64,000 nt of DNA from Paroedura picta. Its lineage: Eukaryota > Chordata > Lepidosauria > Squamata > Gekkonidae. The stretch spans positions 23,794,501 through 23,858,500 of the forward strand of contig NC_135380.1 in assembly GCF_049243985.1 (NCBI RefSeq). The letters run 5' to 3'. Position 1 is the stretch's first letter. Each line of letters opens with the position of its first letter. A model generated the notes under the pieces. It saw nothing but the letters and a program-made list of their open reading frames with translations. It was not told the DNA's origin and made no database searches. The position numbers and the translations under genes were made by a program. Shown here one piece after another: positions 34,335 through 47,152 of this stretch.

Positions 34335-37300
34335 TCAGGAACAAGGCTTGAAAGGGTTGTCAGTATAATAGGATTCATATTGGCACGTCTCAGGATTAAC
34401 ATAAACTTCGCAACCTGCTGGAGGCATCAGAATACCACCATATCTAAAACAAGAAAACCAGAGGAAATCAGTATAAAGAACCTTCTTAAGAGTTCCTTCC
34501 CTCTGTTCAAGCCTCACATACCCCTCCCCCCCAAAAAAAATGCCCTCTTTAATCTAGGTGGCTCAGTGTTGTCTTGAGGAAATAGCTTTAAGGCAATGTG
34601 CATGCCTGTGAATGTGTGGCATGTCATCTGAACCCTTTCCAATGGCAAACTCTTAATGGGAAAGAAGTCTCACTCTGCCAAGAGGCTACCAACTCTCTTA
34701 TTTCAGTTTTCCTTTTGTCCCACCCTGTACGCAAGGAAAGAGGTGCTGTGGGTGTCAGTTTTGGGAAACATTCAGAATCATCCGGGGCTCTGGCCTACCT
34801 GGTACAGCATTCCATGCCACCACCATTACATTCACAACGGTAGCAATGCTCTGTGTTCCACTCTGAGCCATATGGATACTTTGTCCCATCGTAAGGATCA
34901 ATACAGCCAGGTATGAGCTCACCTACGGGAGGGAAATCCTAATCAGTTTAATTGCAACACTTACTGGCATCGGTGAAAACAAAAACTCTCTTAGAACTCA
35001 ATCTGCATTGTGCAACATCCCCACAATTTTTATCATCATCATCAAGTATGAGGAAGAGTGCTTGCACGAAAGCTCACACCTTGAATAAATCTTTGTTGTT
35101 CTTAAGGGTGCCACTGGACTCTGATTTTGTTGTGCTACTTCAGACCAACATGGCTACCCATTTGAATCAATGATTATTATTATTTATCACCCACTGCTAT
35201 CAGCAAAGCTGTGTTGTGGCAGGTTACATACGATAGAACCCCACAATAAAAGAGGGGGGGGGGAGGAGGGAGCAAAGAGGAGTTTAGGGGTGGGTGCGGC
35301 TGGCTCCCTTGCCTCCAGAAAAGGCACATCCTTGCTAACTTCTCTGGTTGGTTCAACAAGCTTCAGTGCTGGCAAGTAGCTTGGGCTTACCTAGCATGTG
35401 CTAGTTGTGAATCCAGGTATATCTGCCCTATCACTTAAGAATCCATTATTCAGACAAGAAAGGAGAAAATAATGCAAAGCTGATGGATGGTTTACTATTT
35501 ATAATGCAATGATAGCCGGAGGGAGAAGACCTCCTGTCTTAAAAGAGGTCCGAGTGTGTGCACATGAAAGCTTATATCTGGAATAGAAATGTGTTGGTCT
35601 CAGTGGTGCCACTGGTTTTAAACTTTATTTTGTTGCTTCAGACCACCAGGGTTACCCACCCCACCTGAGTCTATCCACTGCCAGTTAAGCCCATGTATGG
35701 AATTCTTAGAGCCTCTTGTGACACAGAGTGGTGAGGCAGCAGACATGCAGTCTGAAAGCTCTGCCCATGAGGCTGGGAGTTCAATCCCAGCAGCCGACTC
35801 AAGGTTGACTCAGCCTTCCATCCTTCCGAGGTTGGTGAAATGAGTACCCAGCTTGCTGGGGGGTAAAACGGTAATGACTGGGGAAGGCACTGGCAAACCA
35901 CCCCGTATTGAGTCTGCCACGAAAACGCTGGAGGACCTCACCCCAAGGGTCAGACATGACTCGGTGCTTGCACAGGGGATACCTTTACCTTTATCTTTAT
36001 GGAATTCTTTGTGAAGCAGAATTGCTGCATATTTGAGGCTTACAATGTCAATGTACATAATGTCAAGAAGAGACTCAAGAAATTATTTTTCTTCTGTTTA
36101 TGAGCAACAGGGTCCCCAGGGCCACACCTCCTCAAGGCCATATAAGTCTTCGGGGGTCCCTCTTCTCTCTCTGGTAACACAGAAGAAGAGTAGGTTTGAT
36201 ACTTCACTTTCCTCTACCTTAAGGAGTCTCGAACCAGCTTCCAGTCACCTTTCCCTCCTTCTGCCCACAACAGGCATGTTGTGAGACAGGTGAGGCTGGG
36301 AGAGCTGGTTGGTGGCCTCGGGTCATGGTGGGCAGAAAAGGAGGAGGTGGTGGCGAATGAGGTGACTGCTGGCCTGAGGTGACAGTGTGCAACCGAAAGA
36401 GAGTTCCTGCCCCCACTTCTGTAGGCCACTTCCATTGCAAGGCTTTGCTGTGTGTGAAAAGCTACAAATGTTTTCACATCAAAAACTCAGAAGCAGTTCC
36501 AATGTGAGAGATGGCTGAGTTGTGGGGGGGGGGGGAGTTGACAGGGCTGCATGTGTGGGGGGCAGCAACATGGTAGCCAGTTGAGCCTTTCGGCAACAGG
36601 ACTACAGCTACCAGGTATAGGGACATGGGTGAGCTACCATTTGTGCTATTGAGACTTCTTGGAAAACCTGGAAGTGAGCCAACCTGGGACAATGGAGTCA
36701 ACAGCCTTTTTCTCCTGCTGGTGCCTTGAGCAGCAATGGGAGACAGGAGCTTGCAGCCCTAGCTGGGGAAGGGTGTGTTAATGACCTCTATCGCTCTCAA
36801 CCCCACTCACTGCTGCTTGCACAACAAAGGCATCTTTCCCCTCCCTTGTGGGAAACCATCCGCCATTTGATAGAGGGAGATGCAGTCTCATGGAGATGCT
36901 GCCCTCGGCCTGCCAGGTTTCCCATTATACATCCCACCCCAGGAGGAAGGGTGTGCGTAGAATTGGCATCTTGTAAATGTCATGAAATCACTTCTGGTAT
37001 GAACCTGGAAGTAGGGTTGCTAGCTCTGGATAGGGACACTTCAGTCCACCCTCCAAATCACCTGCTTTCTCCAGGGGAACTCATATTGGTTATCTGGAGA
37101 TCAGTTATAATAGCAGATATCCAGGCTGCACCCTAGCCAGAAGGAATGTCATGGGTCAGGGTGGCACTCTAGGATTCCCCTGAAACTCTGTGGTAAAATG
37201 ACAAAGTTCAAGGCAAATCCCACAGCATGGCCCCAGTGCATCTCTGTGTTGTAGCAGAAGTTGTATTGTGGCATTGGTAAAACATTGGTCATTAGGACTC

Positions 37301-38966
37301 CACCCCCACTGTGAATCCAGGGATTTGTCAGCACTGGACTGGCAACCCTAAGCTGGTCCCAGCTTTAAAGGTCAAGACAGCACCATGACGCAGGCCCAGC
37401 ACCAGACCAGAAGCCAGCTCAGGACCTCCTACATTCTCCTCCCCAGCTTTTATTTTGAAGCCTGGATCTTGATATCTTGGGAGTACTGGTATCTGGCACA
37501 TGCTGAACATCCTGTCACTCTTAAAACTTTGACTCTCAGTACTCTGCCAAACTTCAGTTCCCAAGATTCTCCGGGGAAAGCCATGGCCCTTAAGGTAAAG
37601 GTATCCCCTGTGCAAGCACCGAGTCATGTCTGACCCTTGGGGTGACGCCCTCTAGCGTTCTCATGGCAGACTCAATACGGGGTGGTTTGCCAGTGCCTTC
37701 CCCAGTCATTACCGTTTTACCCCCCAGCAAGCTGGGTACTCATTTCACCGAACTCGGAAGGATGGAAGGCTGAGTCAACCTTGAGCCGGCTGCTGGGATT
37801 GAACTCCCAGCCTCATGGGCAAAACTTTCAGACGGCTGCCTTACCACTCTGCGCCACAAGAGGCTCTTAATATATACTGATTTATATATATATATATTAA
37901 TGTATACTGATATACATAATACTGATTTTAGAAGATAGTAATAGAACCAGTGTAGCAGAACGACTGTTTTAAGCATTTTCAAGCACCATATTATACTTCT
38001 TTGCTCAAATTAGTAGGTTGCGTGATAAATATTACCATCTTTCATCGCTGGTCCCTCACGAAAACAGGCTGCCTGGCACAAGGCCAGTGTGATGCCAAAG
38101 ACACTGAGGCTGAGGACGACTTTCTGAAAAAGAGGCAGAAGCAGATCATTACTTCAATAACATATTTCTAAAACTACAACTGCTAAAAGCTTGGTTATTT
38201 GGCCACAGCCAATGAAACATTATGTTTTAGACCACCTCCTCCCTCTCCCAGATATTTTCTTTGTACGATACTTCAAGACAAAGCAGGCTGTACAGTTTGA
38301 AAGCTCTGTAAATATTGGTTCGAGAATTCTAACCTCGATTGATTGAAATGAGTCTGCAGTTGCCCTTGGATCTGCTGCTGAACATTCCCAATAACTCAGC
38401 AGATTCAACACCAAAAAAATTCTGTCCTCAAATAATATCTCGAGACAAACAGAGCTAACAGTGATTAGTGTAAATATATCACTGCTAATGTAAGCAGGAC
38501 AAAAGTGGTACCTGAATATGTTAATCTGTGCATGCAAACAGATCATTGGTTTCTAACAGCAGTCCTGTTTGTGAGGTCCCTACAGGTCTTGTGCGGAAAC
38601 GGCTCTTTATTTAGCACAAAGATTACTTTTTGCTCTTGTTTTTTGTTCTGTTCTCGCAATACTATACGAGGGAAGGAGGCAGAATAAGGAAGAGTACTCC
38701 AAACAACTGTTACTAAAAAAAAAAATCCATCTATGAGTTTTCCTTATTTGTATATCTAAATAAGGAAATAAACTAGGGGTACAGAAACAATTTAAAGGGC
38801 AAAGTTGCCTAGAATTAATCTTTTAAAATGGCACAATCCATTCCCTTGGAGCTATAAAGACCATCTCCAAATTCTGAATTCTACACAGCCCTTCTAATGT
38901 TTTCATCCCATCTAAATTTGTTCTTAGGTTGGGCACTGTGGAGTCCCTAAGCATTCTACTTACCAT
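34335..38966 (-). CDS. MSMB-like: PSP94 / beta-microseminoprotein-like secreted protein, gene C (four exons)
   Basis: Minus-strand exons: 38964-38966 (ATG only), 38036-38123, 34799-34922 and 34335-34443. GT-AG introns, phases 0, 1 and 2, product 107 aa. Signal peptide MKVVLSLSVFGITLALCQA (1-19). Ten mature cysteines lie at 21, 37, 57, 60, 62, 69, 70, 83, 92 and 106. WNTEHC and CECNGGGMECC match the family core, and exon 4 reads RYGGI.....GCEVYVNPETC. The first loop is four residues shorter than in A and B, so C and D form a second subfamily. TATA box, leader without ATG, and poly(A) signal are intact. Intron 2 (3.1 kb) has grown by SINEs. Function is inferred from family only: a secreted binding or inhibitor protein. 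Confidence 0.9.
35696..36009 (+). mobile_element. tRNA-derived SINE in intron 2 of gene C
   Basis: Same family as at 32.9 kb. The target duplication TATGGAATTCTT is on both sides. Gene D has the empty site (GTATGGAATTCTGAATG, near 44,700). Confidence 0.9.
37014..37353. mobile_element. Non-autonomous DNA element with TAGGGTTGC ends
   Basis: Left end TAGGGTTGCTAGCTC, right end ACTGGCAACCCTA, with inner motifs CCACCCTCCAAATCACC and TCTGGAGATCAG. Related pieces lie at about 39,822-40,171, 42,890-43,060, 49,725-49,945 and 56,215-56,370. The segments flanking this copy (36,945-37,420) and the one at 39,730-40,260 also match, so it sits inside a larger repeat. Confidence 0.6.
37591..37867 (-). mobile_element. 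tRNA-derived SINE in intron 2 of gene C (reverse)
   Basis: Starts GGTAAAGGTATCCCCTGTGC and ends GCGCCACAAGAGGCTC. Not at the matching place in gene D (near 45,185). Confidence 0.88.
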
Positions 38967-39057
38967 CCTGTCTCTTCAGTATGCAGCCTACAGATGCTTC
39001 CCTGTGAGAAATGACAGCCAAGGAAAATTGAGTGCCCACGTCTGCAAAGAATCTACA

Positions 39058-39063
39058 TTTATA
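39058..39063 (-). promoter_or_regulatory. TATA box of gene C
   Basis: TATAAA on the minus strand, about 92 bp before the start codon. Confidence 0.75.
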
Positions 39064-39099
39064 CAAAGAAAAAGGGGGAGAGGCTTCACTGGGGAAGTC

Positions 39100-41685
39100 A
39101 CCTCCCTAAGCCCTCTGCCCAGGGAATCACTGAACAGAGAGTTCAAGGCAATCATTGGGTTCTGACTAACCTGCTGTTTGCTTTACAGAGATAACAGTTC
39201 AGCCTTGCAGGCTCTGATCGTTTCCCAATGTGTACTTGCCTTTGGAGGTACACCAAGGAGCTGATGATCATTATTTTCTGAAATTTTTCATCAGATAGAG
39301 GACCACGAACAAAAGAGAAAAGATGCAAAGGGAATTGCAGCCATTTGGACAAATTGGAAGGTGTTTCACTTAGAGGTTTAGACTGAACTCTATCCAAAGG
39401 GCAAGACAATTTCTAATAAAACTAAAAGAAGAAAGGCAGGAGCCTCAGAAGATGGATATACAAGGCCCACAACAGGCACAACAGCAACCAGGGATGACTA
39501 AAACAGGTGACACAAGTATGGACTTGGAGAAACAGAAGGCCTAAATACGAATTGCAAAATCTTAACAGGGAACATAAATGGAGCAAATCATTATTTGATC
39601 ATTGAGGTTTTATCAAAATACTCAATTTTTCTTTTTAATATTTGCTGAAATAATTTTTAATCATATATTTTAAATCTCTTTTTTTGTTATGTGTATCTTG
39701 TAGACATAGCATGTCTTGTTTTAACTTCATCAGTGGAACAGTGAGGGCAGAAGGGGTGTCTGTATGGAATCGGCACCTTGCCAGTGTCATGAAATCATTC
39801 TGGCATGAATCTGGAAGTAGGGTTGCACTGTCTTTGGGTAGGGACACTCCTAGAGATTGGGGGGGGGTAAGGAGGGATCTCCTCTAGGTACAATGTCATA
39901 CAGTCTACCCTTCAAATCACCCCTTTTCTCCAGGAGAGCTCATATCTGTCATCTGGAGATCAGTTATACTAGCTGGAGATCCCCAGGCCCCACCTGTTGT
40001 TTGGGAACCCTACCCAGAAGGGCGGCATGCTAGGATTCACTACAGCATTGCCCCAATGCATGTCTGAGTTGCAGCAGAAGTTACATGGTGGCATTGGTGC
40101 CACACCAGTCCTTAGGATTTTACTCCCACCATGACCCCCAGGGGTTATTCAGCTCTGGCCTGGAAAACCTATGCTGGTCCCAGGCCACAAAGAGCTTTAA
40201 CTGTCAAGACAGCACCATGACTTGGGCCTGGAACCAGACCAGAGGCCAGCAGAGATGCTCCTGATCAGGGTTTAAGAGGACTTCCTGCACTCTTCTTTCC
40301 AGTCTTTATTGCAAATCAGTGCGCCCATAACAAAGAAAGAGGACAGGCTGCTATAGTGACATGAGTGCACATTGGGCCCCACATAATGTTCTTGACTCAC
40401 ATATGGCTCAAAGTTTAACTCTTTTGCTTTTCTCTCTCTGGGTATTTAATATGAACCAAAAGACTTTATGAGTGCCATGAATTGGGACACAGGTACCATG
40501 TGTTGTGGTAACAAAAACCAAATTGGGGGAGATGGAACTGGAACCATGAAAACCCAACTGATAAAACTCAACTGATAACCCCCCCCCCCATCCTTCTGGC
40601 TCTGGCTGGTTGGACATGGCTTTCCCTCACCATTGTTGCATCATCCTCTCACGTCATAAGATTCTCTCCCCCATCATACAGCCACTTCACTCATGGCAAT
40701 ACATACACTAATAAGAAAACACACCATTGAAAAATTTGGACAGTCTTTGGAAGGTAATTTTCATTCCATTTTTTCCACTGTTATAAGCTGTTAACAGTTC
40801 AATTAAATTTTCCATAATTGATTTTTTACAGAGAGCTAACAACTGATACCTAGACATCTTCTTTCATTAAGTGACTCTGATACTTTATGGTAAGTTTTAT
40901 GAGACTACAATTTCTTCTGTTATGTATTAGCTTGGACTGGTCAGAATCACAGTATATTTTTTATCTTTTACAGGCCCTTACTTTGGAGCGTCTTTTGGCT
41001 GCTACGCATATTTTATACGTGATAAAAACTGGTGTGTGTTAAAACTAAAAAGCATCAGTCTAGTGGTTCATATAGATACAAAAGCCTTTATTGGCATAAT
41101 GAGCAATACAAGTAGGGAGGTACAAAGTAATAAAATTGGTTCATATAGTACATAGCATACTGGTTTGCAGTAGCCTATGGGCTGTATATATGTATATATA
41201 TTTTTAATTCATAAAGTTTTTTATTGTGCACAATAAAAGTAATATAACTTTAACAATAATACAGACATCCAACCTCTGAAGGTCCTAACTGTGTTGTGGT
41301 GCCAGAGAACAGAACAATCATTACACACACAATGTTGTAATGTTGAAAAACAGCACAGTACAGAAGCTAGGCAGCCCCACCCAATAGCAGCACTCTAGAG
41401 TCCCACGGAGAAAACCTACTCTGTACAAGTCATTATTTGTCACAGCAAATGGAGTTGGGCACCCCTGTCTCAACTCCTGTCCCTCATAATGTCTAGTTTG
41501 ACTCTCAGTACTCTGCCCAAACTGCAGTTCCCAAGATTCTCCGGGGAAAGCCGTGGCACTTAAGTGGATATAATACTGATTTTAAAAGGTAGTAGTAGAA
41601 CCAGTGTAGCAGAACCACTGTTTCATGCATTTACAAGCACAGTATTGTACTTCTTTGCCTACATTAGTAGGTTGTGTGATAAATA
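39100..41685. other. Gene-free part of tandem unit 1
   Basis: The 5' flank of gene C up to about 39,560 is conserved with unit 2. Then come a repeat at 39,730-40,260, unassigned DNA, and a conserved block from 40,930 with a 62-bp retroelement tail (41,083-41,144) flanked by GGTTCATATAG on both sides. No gene seen. Confidence 0.55.
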
Positions 41686-41689
41686 TTAC

Positions 41690-41751
41690 CATTTCTAACC
41701 ACTGGTTTGGATCGATCACTAAAACAGATTGCCTGACAGTAGGAGGAGGAC
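41690..41751 (-). pseudogene. Relic of PSP94-like exon 2 (unit 1)
   Basis: The minus strand resembles exon 2 of genes C and D but has lost about 29 bp of the signal-peptide part and the AG acceptor. The GT donor motif GGTAATATTTATC remains. No exon 3 or 4 lies near it. It is the twin of the fuller relic at 48.1 kb. Confidence 0.75.
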
Positions 41752-42261
41752 AAAAAAGAGGCAAAAGCAGATCATTGCTTCAGTGACAGATTTTTAAAGC
41801 TAGGTCTACTAGAAGTTTGGCTATTTTGCCATAACCACTGAAACACTGCATTTTAGAATATACACCTCCCCCCCCAAAAAAACCCGATTGCTTCCTAAAA
41901 AAAAATGCAAGCTGTAGATTTTGGAAATGCCTTAGTTTATTCTTATTTTTATTTATTTATTGCGGGGGGGGATCATTTGGGCATGAAATTGGGATCACTG
42001 TGGGTGGGCAGGTAGCTGTGAGTTCCTGCATTGTGCAGGGGGATGGACTGGATGACTCTGGAGGTCCCTTCCAACTCTGATTCTGTAATTCTATCACTCA
42101 AATATCAAATTGGCCAAAAGCTCAAAAGTGCCAGAGAATCCCATGAATTCATATTCTGGTAGGGTCTCAAAGGGCAAGCGATGCAACACTGGTTAAAATG
42201 GAATGTACTGATAGATGCAAATCAGATGCAAACCCTTAAAGGGGGGCAGTGCTATTAGGTG

Positions 42262-42540
42262 AAGCCCATTTATTTATTTATTTATTTTATAGTCTACCTT
42301 CTTCCTTGGATTCACATAGTAGCGCCCCATAAAACCCCATTAAAACCCCGAAGCGATCAAAATCATAATCACAAGATGGTAGAAAGAAATATCCCCCAGC
42401 TCTCCACGAAGGGTTCATCAGATGAAAGAGAGTAGCCAGAGGGGGCCCATTGATCTTAACAGACCCGACTTCAACCGAAAACCTGGTGGAAGTTCTCCGT
42501 TTTACAGGCCCTTTAAGGGTTATTCTCTCCAAAGGTTCTG
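42262..42540 (-). mobile_element. LINE 3' fragment inserted in unit 2
   Basis: A TTTATTTATTTATTT run, then TAGTCTACCTTCTTCCTTGG, reads as the reversed 3' end of a retroelement. It belongs to a stretch (about 42,180-43,255) that interrupts the match with unit 1. Confidence 0.55.
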
Positions 42541-43136
42541 GGCGTAGTTAATTCCCCAATATTATGACTTCTACGCCATGCTAAAATAGGTTTCTCTTGA
42601 CAGCCCTGAATGTCCAAGATCAGATGCCATGTAGGTAAATAATACTCTTAATTTGATTAGCATATTGGGAAAAATCAAAGGAACCAGCTACGGAATTTTG
42701 GAGCAAGGCTACTGCTGAAAGCATTTGTGATGAAAATTAGTGTAACTGCACACCTTGTTCTAGTTCAGTTCCTTCTTGAATAAAGAATCTTCAAGGAAGA
42801 CTGTTTGAGAACTTTATTGTACAGCTGCTTTGCCGTTTCTTTATCTTTGTTCTTGACTTTGTGGGATCAGCTGTTCTTAGTTTTCATCTCCAGGTAGGAC
42901 CTGGACTTCTCCTGGGATTAAAACTGATCTCCAGACTACAGAGATCAATTCCCCAGAAGAAAATGGCTGCTTTGGAGGGTGGATTCTTTGGCATTATACC
43001 TTCCATCCCCAAACCCTGCCCTCCCCAGGTCCTGAACCCCAACCAGGAGCTGACAACCCGCAAGACAGGTGCCAAAGGATGAACTGAGCCCAGTAGCATT
43101 TATGAGGACAGGCTTTCAGTAGAGATGTGCACCTCA

Positions 43137-43252
43137 GCTCAGCTGTGCAAGAACCGGGTCATGCCTGACCCTTGGGGTGACGCCCTCTAGCGTTTTCATG
43201 GCAGACTCAATAAGGGGTGGTTTGCCAGTGCCTTCCCCAGTCATTACCGTTC
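43137..43252 (-). mobile_element. Truncated tRNA-derived SINE
   Basis: GTCATGCCTGACCCTTGGGG to CCAGTCATTACCGTT, the 3' half of the GCCTCTTGTGG SINE family. It lies downstream of gene D. Confidence 0.8.
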
Positions 43253-43422
43253 TAGCCACCTTAGTGATCGCCAAAGCCTAAGGTGGCATGTAGGAGACCA
43301 GCGCCATGACACGAGCTGAGGAGCACAGCCCTAATCAGAAGAGGCCCCTCCACATTTCACTAGATAAAATCTTCTGTAGTGTTGACTGAATAAAAGACAC
43401 AATACGACACACAAGTTAGTGG

Positions 43423-43428
43423 TTTATT
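43423..43428 (-). terminator. Poly(A) signal of gene D
   Basis: AATAAA on the minus strand, about 34 bp past the stop. Confidence 0.85.
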
Positions 43429-43461
43429 TCAGCTCTCTGATATGAAATGGGTGGCTGAGGC

Positions 43462-46431
43462 TCATGCACATCGCTTGAAAGGGTTGTCAGTATAATAGAA
43501 TTCATATTGGCATGTCTCAGGATTAATATAAACTTCACAACCTGCTGTAGTCTTTGCAATGCCACCATATCTAAAACAAGAAAACCAGAGGAAATCAGTA
43601 TAAAGGACCTTCTTAAGAGTTCCTTCCCTCTGTTCAAGCCTCACATACAACTCCCCCCCCCCTGAAAATGCCCTGTTTAATCTAAGCGGCTCAGTGTTGT
43701 TTTGAGGAAATAGTTTTAAGGCAGTGTGCATGCCTGTGAATGTGTGGCATGTCATCTGAACCCTTTCGAATGGCAAACTCTTAATGGGAAAGAAGTCTCA
43801 CTCTGCCAAGAGGCTACCAACTCTCTTATTTCAGTTTTCCTTTTGTACGCAATGAAAGGTGCTGTGGGTGTCGGTTTTGGGAAACAACGTTCAGAATCAT
43901 CCAGGGCCACTTCTCAGCTCTGGCCTACCTGGTACAGCAACTCAGGCCTGCACGACATTGACAATGGATGCAATGCTCTGTGTTCCAGTCTGAGCCATCT
44001 GGATGCTTTCTCCCATCAAAAGGATCAGTACAAAAAGCTATGAGCCCACCTATGGGAGGGAAATCCCAATCAGTTTCATTGCAACACTTACAAGAGTACC
44101 GGGCATCAGTGAAAACAAAACTCTAAGACTTAGAACTCAAGTCTACATTGTGCAACATCCCCACAATTTTTATCAACATCATCATCATCAACAACATCAG
44201 TACTGTTATTATTTATTGCCCACTGCTCTCAGCAAAGCGGTCTTGTGGCAAGAAAATGGTGGGGGGGAGGGAGAAAAGAGGGGTTTAGGGGTGGGTGTGG
44301 CGGGCTCCCATGCCTCCAAAAGAGTCACATCCATGCTAACTTCTCTGGTTGGTTCGGCAAGCTTCAGTGCTGGCAAGTAGGTTGGGCTCACCTAACATTT
44401 GCTAGCTGTGAGTCCAGCCATATCTGCCCTATCACTGAAGAATCCATCATTCAGACAAGAAAGGAGAAAAGTAATGCAAAGCTGATGGATGGTTTAACTA
44501 TGTATAATGCAATGATAGCCGGAAGGAGAAGACCTCCTGTCTTAAAAGAGGTCCGAGTGTGTGCACATGGAAGTTTATACCTGGAATAGAAATGTGTGGG
44601 TCTCAGTGGTGCCACTCGATTTAAACTTTGTTCTGCTGCTTCAGACCACCAGGATTACCCACCCCACCTGAGTCTATCCACTGCCAGTTAAGCCCATGTA
44701 TGGAATTCTGAATGAAACAAAATTGCTGCATGTTTGAGGCTTACAACATCAAGTTGGGCACCCCTGACTCTGCTGGCAGAGTTTAAATATGCAACAGGGT
44801 AAAGCATTAGCTGCTTAAAGAATGTGATAATTTTATTAAGAATAGAAGCAACTTTGTAAAGAGAGAGGAGAGAGATGGTGCTAGCTGACTAATAGTGTTA
44901 TTCTGCTGTTCAGAAGGCAAACAGGGAGGAAGTGAGCTCAAACGGGAAGGAAGTCTCCTACTGAGCAAATCAGGGGATTATTTTAAATATATCAGGAAAT
45001 TCCTAATCGAACTGTGCTAGATACACGTCTCTGTATGATTTTTTTCATATGCTGCTGAATCATGAACACTACAGATTGTGCATATTCCAATATCCTCAAC
45101 TCCTGTCACTCATAATATCTAGTTTGACTCTCAGTACTCTGGCCCAAACTTCAGTTCCCAAGATTCTCCGGGGAAAGCCGTGGCACTTAAAGTGGTACAA
45201 TACTGATTTTAAAAGATAGTAATAGAACCAGTGTAGCAGAACCACTGTTTCAATCATTCTAAAGGACCGTATTATACTTTGGTCAAATTAGTAGCTTGTG
45301 TGATAAATATTACCTGCGATCATCTCTATTCCACCATGAAAACAGGCTGCCTGGCACAAGGCCAGTGTGATGCCGAAGACACTGAGGCTGAGGATGACTT
45401 TCTGAAAAAGAGACAAAAGCAGATCATTACTTCAATAACATATTTTAAAAACTACAACTAGTAGAAGCATTATGTTTGAAACATGAAACATTATGTTTTA
45501 GAAACATTATGTTTTAGACCACCCCCTCCCTCCCCCAGATATTTTCTTTGTACGATACTTCAAGACAAAGCAGGCTGTACAGTTTGAAAGCTCTGTAAAT
45601 ATTGGTTCGAGAATTCTAACCTCGATTGATTGAAATGAGTCTGCAGTTGCCTTTGGATCCGCTGCTGAACATTCCCAATAACTCAGCAGATTCAACACCA
45701 AAAAAATTCTGTCCTCAAATAATATTCGAGATTATCAGTGGAACAGGCTTCCTCATGAGGTGGTGGGTTCTCCATCTTTGGAGAGGCTGATTCTGTGAAG
45801 GCTCAAGGGGGTGGTAGGTTACAGTGGATGAGCGATAGGGTTGTGAGTGTCCTGCATAGTGCAGGGGGTTGGACTAGATCACCCATGAGGTCCCTTCCAA
45901 CTCTATGATGCTATGATTCTAGTATTCTAATATCTTGAGACAAACAGAGCTAAGAGTGATTAGTGTAAATATATCACTGCTAATGTAAGCAAGACAAAGT
46001 GTCACATCAATATGTAAATATAGACAACTGCACATGCAAACAGACCATTGGTTTCAAGCAACAGTTCTGTTTGTGAGGTCCCTACTAGGACTTGTGAGGA
46101 AATGGCTCTTTACTTAGCACAAAGATTACTACTTGCTCTTGTTTTTGTCCTGTTCTCACAATACTATACGATGGAAGAAGGCAGAATAAGGAAGAGTACT
46201 CCAAACAACTGTTATTTTTTTAAAAATCCATCTATGAGGTACAAAATTAGAGGTACAAAAACAATTTAAAGGTGGGAGAATTACCTAGAATTAATCTTTT
46301 TAAATTGCATAATCCATTTCCTTGGAACTATAAAGACCATCTCCAAATTCTGAATTCTACATAGTTTTCATCACCTCTAGATTTGTTCTTAGGTTGGACA
46401 CTGTGGAGTCCCTAAGCATTCTACTTACCAT
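43462..46431 (-). CDS. MSMB-like: PSP94 / beta-microseminoprotein-like secreted protein, gene D (four exons)
   Basis: Minus-strand exons: 46429-46431 (ATG only), 45314-45401, 43929-44049 and 43462-43570; product 106 aa. Signal peptide MKVILSLSVFGITLALCQA, one residue different from C. Ten cysteines at 21, 37, 57, 60, 62, 68, 69, 82, 91 and 105. WNTEHC is kept and RYGGIAKTTAGCEVYINPETC-type exon 4 follows. Exon 3 is one codon shorter than in C (CRAGLSCC against CNGGGMECC), and nearly all differences from C change the amino acid. TATA box, start, all splice sites, stop and poly(A) signal look intact, so this seems a working gene. Sibling of C by tandem duplication of about 8 kb. Confidence 0.9.
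45730..45925 (+). mobile_element. CR1 3' end in intron 1 of gene D
   Basis: GTGGAACAGGCTTCCTCATG, then GGTCCCTTCCAACTCTATG. It interrupts sequence matching gene C intron 1 near 38,435-38,445, so it is younger than the tandem duplication. Confidence 0.8.
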
Positions 46432-46522
46432 CCTGTCTCTTCAGTATGCAGCCTACAGATGCTTCCCTGTGAGAAATAACAGCCAAGGAAAGTTGAGTGT
46501 CCACATCTGCAAAGAATCTACA

Positions 46523-46528
46523 TTTATA
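46523..46528 (-). promoter_or_regulatory. TATA box of gene D
   Basis: TATAAA on the minus strand, about 92 bp before the start codon. Confidence 0.75.
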
Positions 46529-47031
46529 CACATGAAAAATGGGGAGAGGCTTCACTGGGGAAGTCACCTCCCTAAGCCCTCTGCCCAGGGAATCACTGAA
46601 CAGAGAGTTCAAGGCAATCATTGGGTTCTGACTAACCTGCTGTTTGCTTTACAGAGATAACAGTTCAGCCTTGCAGGCTCTGATCATTTTCCAATGTATA
46701 CTTGCCTTTGGAGGTATACCAAGGAGCTGATGGTCATTATTTTCTGAAATTTTTCATCAGATAGAGGACCACGAACGAAAGGGAAAAGATGCGAAGGGAA
46801 TTGCAGCCATTTGGACAAATTAGAAGGTGTTTCACTTAGAGGTTTAGACTGAACTCTATCCAAAGGGCAAGACAATTTCTAATAAAACTCAAAGAAGCAA
46901 GGCAGGAGCCTCAGAAGATGGATATACAAGGCCCACAACAGGCACAACAGCAACCCGGGATGACTAAAACAGGTGACACAAGTATGGACTTGGAGAAACA
47001 GAAGGCCTAAATATGAATTGCAAAATCTTAA

Positions 47032-47130
47032 TTGTTGTTGTTGCTAGGTGGCAGTCAGGGGTGCATGGCAAAGACTTTCCTACAGAATTGTAGAGGGTCG
47101 GACACGACTGAACGGATAACATCATCATCA
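47032..47130 (+). mobile_element. Retroelement 3' tail (RTE-like)
   Basis: TTGTTGTTGTTGCTAGGTGG, then GGTCGGACACGACTGAACGG and an (ATC)n end, is the usual tail of RTE-like lizard elements. It replaces the 1.4 kb present in unit 1. Confidence 0.5.
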
Positions 47131-47152
47131 CTTTGGAGCTACTATTGGCTGC

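Larger units (their letters stand above)
33883..41955 (-). repeat. Tandem duplication unit 1 (holds gene C and an exon-2 relic)
   Basis: The unit runs from a CR1 3' end (GGGCATGAAATTGGGATCAC) through gene C to the relic at 41.7 kb. It matches unit 2 (41,965-48,415) block by block. Differences include SINEs at 35.7 and 37.6 kb found only in unit 1, and about 1.4 kb (39.56-40.93 kb) missing from unit 2. Confidence 0.82.
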
